A stretch of 64,000 bases of DNA from contig JANLTP010000064.1 of the NCBI GenBank assembly GCA_031363055.1, positions 1 through 64,000 of the forward strand, given 5' to 3'. The notes under the pieces were generated by a model that worked only from the letters and a program-made list of their open reading frames with translations, ran no database searches and was not told the origin of the DNA. A program made the translations under genes and the position numbers. The stretch comes from JANLTP01 sp031363055 (GTDB lineage Bacteria > Pseudomonadota > Gammaproteobacteria > Burkholderiales > Burkholderiaceae_E). Position 1 is the first letter of the stretch. The number at the start of each line of letters is the position of its first letter. This document shows positions 59,285-64,000 of the stretch, piece by piece.

Positions 59285-62026
59285 TTATCGGGACTTCCCT
59301 TTGCTCACGGTCTTGACGGCGGTCTTGTTAGCAGGTTTCTTGGCGGCCGCCTTTTTGGCCACTACCGATTTGCCGGCTGCTGCGGTTCTGGCGACGGGTT
59401 TGCGCGCAACGGCCTTTTTGGCGGCTGGCTTCCTGGCGACGGGTTTCTTCGCGGCCGCCTTTTTCGCCACGGGCCTCTTCGCTAACGGCGTTTTCGCCGC
59501 CGGTGCACCCGCCGGCGCACCCGCCGCCGAAGCGGCCGTCGCCGCCGCCGATTTGGGCGGAGCGCCCTTGCCGGCCGGCCGCTCGGGACGCGGTTCGAAC
59601 TCGAAGCTGACCTTGCCTTCCGGGCCACGAACCAGAAACGCCTTGAATTTTCGGCGCGTGCGCATCGACACAAAGCCGGGCATCAGATCGGTACGGCCCG
59701 AGTCGAGCAGCTTGGTCATTTGCTCGCGCGAGATCTCCTGTTGCAAGATGATCTTGCCGGATCGGAAGTCACAGGTTTTGGGCACGGCGACGGATTGCTC
59801 GCAGACATAGGTCAGGCCATGTTCGAACACCTTGTGACCGCACTTTGGGCAAGGTCCGAGCGGCTCGGCGCCGGTGAAATCAATGCCCTCGCCGTCTTCG
59901 CCGTCCGGATTTTGTCCAAAATCGAACTCAAGCTTGTGTTCGGCGGTCATCTTGAGCAGTGCCGCAAAGGGGCGCCCCAAGCGGCTGCGGAATCCCTGCA
60001 ACGGCCCCAGCGTCTTGTTCAGTAACAGTTGTTCGGCTTCAATCACCTCGAGTTGCCGACCACCCGGGATCTTGGTGATCGAAAAATCGCATTTTGTGCA
60101 GGCGAATCGGCGATAGTTCTCCTTCACCACGGCGCCGCACTTCGGGCACGGCGTCGACAAAGTTGCGTAGTCACCCGGAACGGTATCGGCCTGATAATTC
60201 TTGGCGCGCTCGACGACCTGACGGGCAATATCAGCAATCTCGCGCATGAAGTCTTCACGCTTGAGGCCGCCGCGCTCCATCTGGGCGAGCTTGTATTCCC
60301 ATTCGCCGGTCAATTCCGGTGCCGTCAGCTCGGTAACACCCAGCCCTCGCAGCAGAGTGAACAACTGAAATGCCTTGGTGGTCGGGATCAGATCCTTGCC
60401 ATCACGAATCAGGTAATTCTCGGAAATCAGCCCTTCGATGACCGCCGCCCGAGTCGCCGGGGTACCCAGCCCTTTGGCGGCCATGGCGGCGCGCAATTCA
60501 TCGTCCTCAATGAGTTTGCCCGCCCCCTCCATCGCCGACAGCAAGGTACCCTCGTTGTACCGCGCCGGCGGTTTGGTGCTCAGGACCAAGGCGTCGATTG
60601 AGTTGGTAAGTACTAGCTCGCCCTGCTTGACAGGAACCAGATTACCGGTTTCCTCGGCGGCAGCGCGTCCATATACTGTAAGCCATCCGGGGTTTGTAAG
60701 CACTCGCCCTTCGGTCTTGAATTGATGCGTCTTGACGGTAGTGATCCGGGTGGTGACCAGATATTCTGCCGCCGGGAAAAAGATTGCAACAAATCGTCTG
60801 ACGATCAGTTCGTAAACTTTCAGTTCGAGGTCGGACAGCGACTTCGGAGTTTGAACGGTCGGAATAATCGCGAAGTGATCGGATACTTTTGTGTTGTCAA
60901 AAATCCGTTTGTTCGGCTTGATCCAACTATTAGTGAGCACTTGCTTGGCGACAGCCCCAAAGGTGGACGTCGCCTGCAACTCGGTGAAGGTCTGCTTGAC
61001 CGTGGAAAGATAGTCTTCGGGCAGCGCGCGCGAATCGGTTCGCGGATAGGTTATGGCCTTGTGTCGTTCATACAGCGCCTGGGCGATCGACAAGGTGGTC
61101 TTTGCCGACAGTCCAAACCGGCCATTGGCTTCACGCTGCAGACTGGTCAGATCAAACAGGGCCGGCGCCATTTGCGAGCTGGGTTTCGACTCCTCGGTGA
61201 CCTGCCCGGATTGATTGGTGCAGTCACGAACAATGCTGTCAGCCGTTCCGCGATCCCAGAGCCGTTCGGCGCGGACTTCGGCGTCGTTTTCGTCCTTCTT
61301 GAATTTCGGATCGAACCAGCGACCTTCATAGGCTCCGGCCTGGGCACCGAACTGAGCCTTGACCTCGAAATATTCACGGGCCACAAATCGCTTGATACGC
61401 TCTTCGCGCTCCACCACGACCGCCAGGGTGGGCGTCTGCACCCGGCCAACGGTGGTCAGGTAGAAGCCGCCATCGCGCGAATTGAAGGCCGTCATCGCCC
61501 GGGTGCCGTTGATGCCGACCAGCCAGTCGGCCTCGGAACGGCAGCGGGCTGCGTCGGCCAGCGGCATCATCTCGGCGTCGTCACGCAGACGCGTGAACGC
61601 CTCGCGAATCGCCGCCGGTGTCATCGATTGCAACCAGAGCCGCTTGATCGGCTGCTTCGCCTTGGCATGTTGCACGATCAGCCTGAAAATCAACTCGCCC
61701 TCGCGCCCGGCGTCACAAGCGTTGATGAGGGCACTGACGTCCTTGCGTTTCAACAACCGGGTCAATAACTTCAAGCGGTCTTCGCTCCTGGCGATCGGGT
61801 TCAGATCGAAATGAGTCGGCAACACGGGCAGGTTCGCAAATGACCATTTGCCGCGTTTGACTTCGAACTGCTCGGGCGCGCTGATCTCGACCAGATGCCC
61901 GACCGCGGAGGACAAGACATAGTGATCACTTTCGAGGTGATCGCCTTGTTTGGTGAAGCCGCCGAGCGCGCGCGAAATGTCCGCAGCGACCGATGGTTTC
62001 TCAGCAATGATTAGTGTTTTGGACAT
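59285..62026 (-). CDS. topB: DNA topoisomerase III with histone-H1-like C-terminal tail
   Basis: A 913-residue type IA topoisomerase. The Toprim domain starts KTLIIAEKPSVAADISRALG and carries NACDAGREGELIFRLIV; the active-site tyrosine lies in KAITYPRTDSRALPEDYLS (near residue 330). Two C-terminal four-cysteine zinc-type motifs follow: CPKCGAVVKENYRRFACTKC and CPKCGHKVFEHGLTYVC. The last about 70 residues are a Lys/Ala/Pro-rich tail (AAKKPVARKPAAKK type repeats), expected to bind DNA. ATG at 62024-62026 gives MSKTLII, the usual start; a TTG one codon upstream is in frame. dprA lies 103 bases upstream on the same strand. Confidence 0.95.
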   Translation of the reverse strand: MSKTLIIAEKPSVAADISRALGGFTKQGDHLESDHYVLSSAVGHLVEISAPEQFEVKRGKWSFANLPVLPTHFDLNPIARSEDRLKLLTRLLKRKDVSALINACDAGREGELIFRLIVQHAKAKQPIKRLWLQSMTPAAIREAFTRLRDDAEMMPLADAARCRSEADWLVGINGTRAMTAFNSRDGGFYLTTVGRVQTPTLAVVVEREERIKRFVAREYFEVKAQFGAQAGAYEGRWFDPKFKKDENDAEVRAERLWDRGTADSIVRDCTNQSGQVTEESKPSSQMAPALFDLTSLQREANGRFGLSAKTTLSIAQALYERHKAITYPRTDSRALPEDYLSTVKQTFTELQATSTFGAVAKQVLTNSWIKPNKRIFDNTKVSDHFAIIPTVQTPKSLSDLELKVYELIVRRFVAIFFPAAEYLVTTRITTVKTHQFKTEGRVLTNPGWLTVYGRAAAEETGNLVPVKQGELVLTNSIDALVLSTKPPARYNEGTLLSAMEGAGKLIEDDELRAAMAAKGLGTPATRAAVIEGLISENYLIRDGKDLIPTTKAFQLFTLLRGLGVTELTAPELTGEWEYKLAQMERGGLKREDFMREIADIARQVVERAKNYQADTVPGDYATLSTPCPKCGAVVKENYRRFACTKCDFSITKIPGGRQLEVIEAEQLLLNKTLGPLQGFRSRLGRPFAALLKMTAEHKLEFDFGQNPDGEDGEGIDFTGAEPLGPCPKCGHKVFEHGLTYVCEQSVAVPKTCDFRSGKIILQQEISREQMTKLLDSGRTDLMPGFVSMRTRRKFKAFLVRGPEGKVSFEFEPRPERPAGKGAPPKSAAATAASAAGAPAGAPAAKTPLAKRPVAKKAAAKKPVARKPAAKKAVARKPVARTAAAGKSVVAKKAAAKKPANKTAVKTVSKGKSR

Positions 62027-62129
62027 CAAATGTCTGCAGGAGGCTCTCAGCGAATACTGTAAAAAACGGGCCTAATAGTAAGTGGCGAACGCCGAAAAAC
62101 GCAAGCGGGCCTGCTGGCAGGCATAAAAA

Positions 62130-63629
62130 TCAGGCAAAGCTTGCGCCGTTTATCGCGCTGCCTGCCGTGCTGTCAGTCACGCTGTCCGTCGCGCTGTCCG
62201 TCGCGCTAAGTACGGAGCTTTGCTGCCGTGCTGAATGTCGTGCAGCCTTGAGTCTTTGGAAGCGACCATCCGGCAACCGCTCAATGACGTTCGCGAGCTC
62301 GAGCATCGTTAATTGCGCACTCAAGGTTGCGACTGAAATATCGTGGCCGGCGCTGAGTTCGTCGATGCTGGCCGGGTCCCAGCCGAGCGCGTTCAACACG
62401 GCACGGGCGTCAGTATTGATAGCGATGCTGCCATCGGTGGTAGCTTCACCTTTTGCATAGGTAGAGGCTTCGCTTTTTGTAGAGGCTTCATTTTTGGTAC
62501 CCGTAATGGCTTCGTCTGCGCCAATCGCGGTGGCGACTTTTTCGGTGTTCCCGAGGGCTTTACCACTCCATTGAGTAACTGATTGCCGCCCGATTGCGTT
62601 AGCGCGGCGATAACTGGCCGGCGCAATTTCGCCGAGGATATCGTCGGCGCACTCGACCAGCTTGGCGCCTTGTTTGATGAGGTAGTGACAGCCCTTGGCC
62701 AGAGGCGAATCAATTGAACCGGGCAGCGCGAACACATCACGCCCCAACTCGGCGGCCAGCCGCGCCGTGATCAGCGAGCCACTTTGGCGCGCGGCCTCGA
62801 CCACCAGGACGCCCTCGCCGAGTGCCGCGATCAAGCGATTGCGGCGTGGAAAGTGCGATCGCAACGGCAAGGTAGCCAGCGCGAACTCCGACACGATCAA
62901 GCCCTTGGCGGCCACCGCCAAGCCGAGCTCGCGATTGCTGGCCGGATAGATCTTCTCCAGCCCATGCGCCAGCACCGCAATCGTGCTGGCGGCCGTGCCC
63001 AGGCCGCCCTGATGGGCCGCCGCATCGATGCCGCGCGCCATACCGCTCAAAATGGTCCATCCGGCCTGACCTAAGCTATACGCGAATTCACGCGCGTGTT
63101 CAACGCCACCGCGGCTTGCGTGTCGACTGCCGACAACGCCAATCGCGGGCCGGTGCAGCAGCGTCAGATCACCGATCGCCCAGAGCAACGGCGGTGGGTC
63201 GCTCAAGTCGAGCAGCGACTCGGGGTATTGGATATCGCCCAGCGCCAGCAGATGATGGTTGGGCCGTCTGAGCCAATTCAGATTGAGCTCGATGGCCGCT
63301 GCGCGCGCATCGTCGTCTGACTTCAGCGAACGGGCGAGCGGCGCTTCGATGAACTCGGACAATGCGTCCAGACTCGCATCGAAGATCTGTTCGGGCAAGC
63401 CGAATTGGCGCAGCAGGCGATAAATTCGCGCTTGACCCAGACCCGGGGTCAACACCAGTTTGAGCCAGAGCGCCCGCCGCTCAAGGGTCTCGATTTGGCA
63501 CGACTGCTGGGACTGATCGAGGACCTCGATTCGGCTCGGTCGTCGGCATTGCTCGAGCGCGCCAACAAGATCGGGCTCAACGTCGGGCTCAACGTCGGGC
63601 TCATCGCGCCGATCGGGAACTGTGGACAT
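62130..63629 (-). CDS. dprA: DNA-processing protein DprA (Smf)
   Basis: A 499-residue protein that loads RecA on incoming single-stranded DNA during transformation. The extended Rossmann domain shows AIGVVGSRHASRGGVEHARE, ILSGMARGIDAAAHQGGL, FPRRNRLIAALGEGVLVVEA and LAAELGRDVFALPGSIDSPL. A low-complexity Thr/Ser/Glu/Lys insert (about 365-405) separates it from a winged-helix C-terminal domain (ARAVLNALGWDPASIDELSA). A Thr/Asp/Ser repeat tail (TDSATDSVTDSTAGS) and DVEPDVEPD near the N-terminus are extra. It is longer than the usual 360-380 residues for these reasons. The gene lies between a LysM-domain gene and topB. Confidence 0.95.
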   Translation of the reverse strand: MSTVPDRRDEPDVEPDVEPDLVGALEQCRRPSRIEVLDQSQQSCQIETLERRALWLKLVLTPGLGQARIYRLLRQFGLPEQIFDASLDALSEFIEAPLARSLKSDDDARAAAIELNLNWLRRPNHHLLALGDIQYPESLLDLSDPPPLLWAIGDLTLLHRPAIGVVGSRHASRGGVEHAREFAYSLGQAGWTILSGMARGIDAAAHQGGLGTAASTIAVLAHGLEKIYPASNRELGLAVAAKGLIVSEFALATLPLRSHFPRRNRLIAALGEGVLVVEAARQSGSLITARLAAELGRDVFALPGSIDSPLAKGCHYLIKQGAKLVECADDILGEIAPASYRRANAIGRQSVTQWSGKALGNTEKVATAIGADEAITGTKNEASTKSEASTYAKGEATTDGSIAINTDARAVLNALGWDPASIDELSAGHDISVATLSAQLTMLELANVIERLPDGRFQRLKAARHSARQQSSVLSATDSATDSVTDSTAGSAINGASFA

Positions 63630-63717
63630 GGGGGTGATCGCCTTTCGGTCCGCAGCCAGTCGGACCCGTGCATGAGCGGCCGCCGTGAGCGGCTCGCTTC
63701 ACCGGCGCAGCTCGACC

Positions 63718-64000
63718 CTAGGGCGTCACGACGTTATCACCGACCGATACCGCACGACGTGCATCCATGATCAAGCCATAGGCGATCTTATCGAATACAC
63801 GGAAAACTAATAGATAGCCTGTCGACTCATCCGGCAGTTTGATGAGTTCGCGCTTCTCGCTCTCGCGGTCTAGAACAACAGCACCGCGCTGCTGGATCGA
63901 CAGGACATGACCGACATCAAGGCCATGATCCTTGCCGACGTTCAGGGCGACTACCGAATTGCGACCGGCCTGCGCCACGCCGCGATAGACCGATACGATC
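63718..64000 (-). CDS. LysM-domain peptidoglycan-binding protein (5' end outside window)
   Basis: The C-terminal 93 codons of a gene that starts beyond the window edge. The visible part reads VAQAGRNSVVALNVGKDHGL, DVGHVLSIQQRGAVVLD and ends GLIMDARRAVSVGDNVVTP, matching the last part of the LysM-type proteins encoded before dprA in Burkholderiales. The N-terminal LysM domain itself would lie upstream, so the family call depends partly on gene order. Stop at 63718-63720. Confidence 0.72.
   Translation of the reverse strand, partial: IVSVYRGVAQAGRNSVVALNVGKDHGLDVGHVLSIQQRGAVVLDRESEKRELIKLPDESTGYLLVFRVFDKIAYGLIMDARRAVSVGDNVVTP

Overview
The window looks like a chromosome segment of a high-GC betaproteobacterium, most likely Burkholderiales. 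Three things suggest this: the LysM-protein / dprA / topB order at the right end, five Bug/TctC-type periplasmic binding genes (four intact, one decayed) without any TctA/TctB permease nearby, and a LivM-LivG fusion in a branched-chain-type ABC operon. No rRNA, tRNA, CRISPR array or complete insertion sequence was seen. Genus and species cannot be read from the sequence.

Left part (1-34.7 kb), mostly catabolism and transport. A TonB-dependent receptor cut by the window edge is followed by a Liv-type ABC operon whose last gene is an unusual single-chain ABC protein. Then come a decayed antitoxin, a tartrate/D-malate dehydrogenase, a CYP199A-like P450, a minus-strand run (SulP transporter, beta-lactamase-fold hydrolase, lipoprotein hydrolase, class II aldolase), a Bug protein, a 1132-residue RTX/Ig-like type I secretion substrate, queC-yhhQ with a wax ester synthase, and a glutathione transferase / SMP-30 / dienelactone hydrolase run. 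The most coherent metabolic unit is 27.1-32.1 kb: Bug protein, isocitrate-lyase/PEP-mutase-family lyase, LeuC, LeuD and a 3-hydroxyisobutyrate-dehydrogenase-family enzyme on one strand. It resembles a branched dicarboxylate route more than leucine synthesis.

Middle (34.9-45.5 kb): a membrane-anchored legumain-like C13 peptidase, a class C beta-lactamase-family hydrolase, a two-subunit molybdenum hydroxylase (IorAB type), YaeQ, an acyl-CoA synthetase, an acyl-CoA dehydrogenase and an AhpD-like protein.

Accessory stretch (45.5-57.3 kb): a graveyard of small modules. Reading frames broken by single indels, a 16-bp tandem duplication, a nonsense codon and internal deletions mark a MarR-like antitoxin, the tail of an AAA-type ATPase, a Bug protein, an antitoxin/nucleotidyltransferase pair and a DUF4160 gene. 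Among them sit intact genes: an O-methyltransferase/Bug/LysR unit with a perfect divergent operator, a Phd-like antitoxin with a 24-bp palindrome, EthD, DUF2332, LysE and a DUF4143 ATPase. A 41-codon basic small protein (52691-52816) is also present.

Right end (57.4-64 kb): an orphan Bug protein, ChaC-type glutathione cyclotransferase, topB with a histone-H1-like tail, dprA, and the C-terminus of a LysM-type protein. Start codons were re-chosen where a Shine-Dalgarno sequence, signal peptide or family alignment favoured an internal start. All functional calls rest on motif recognition by eye.
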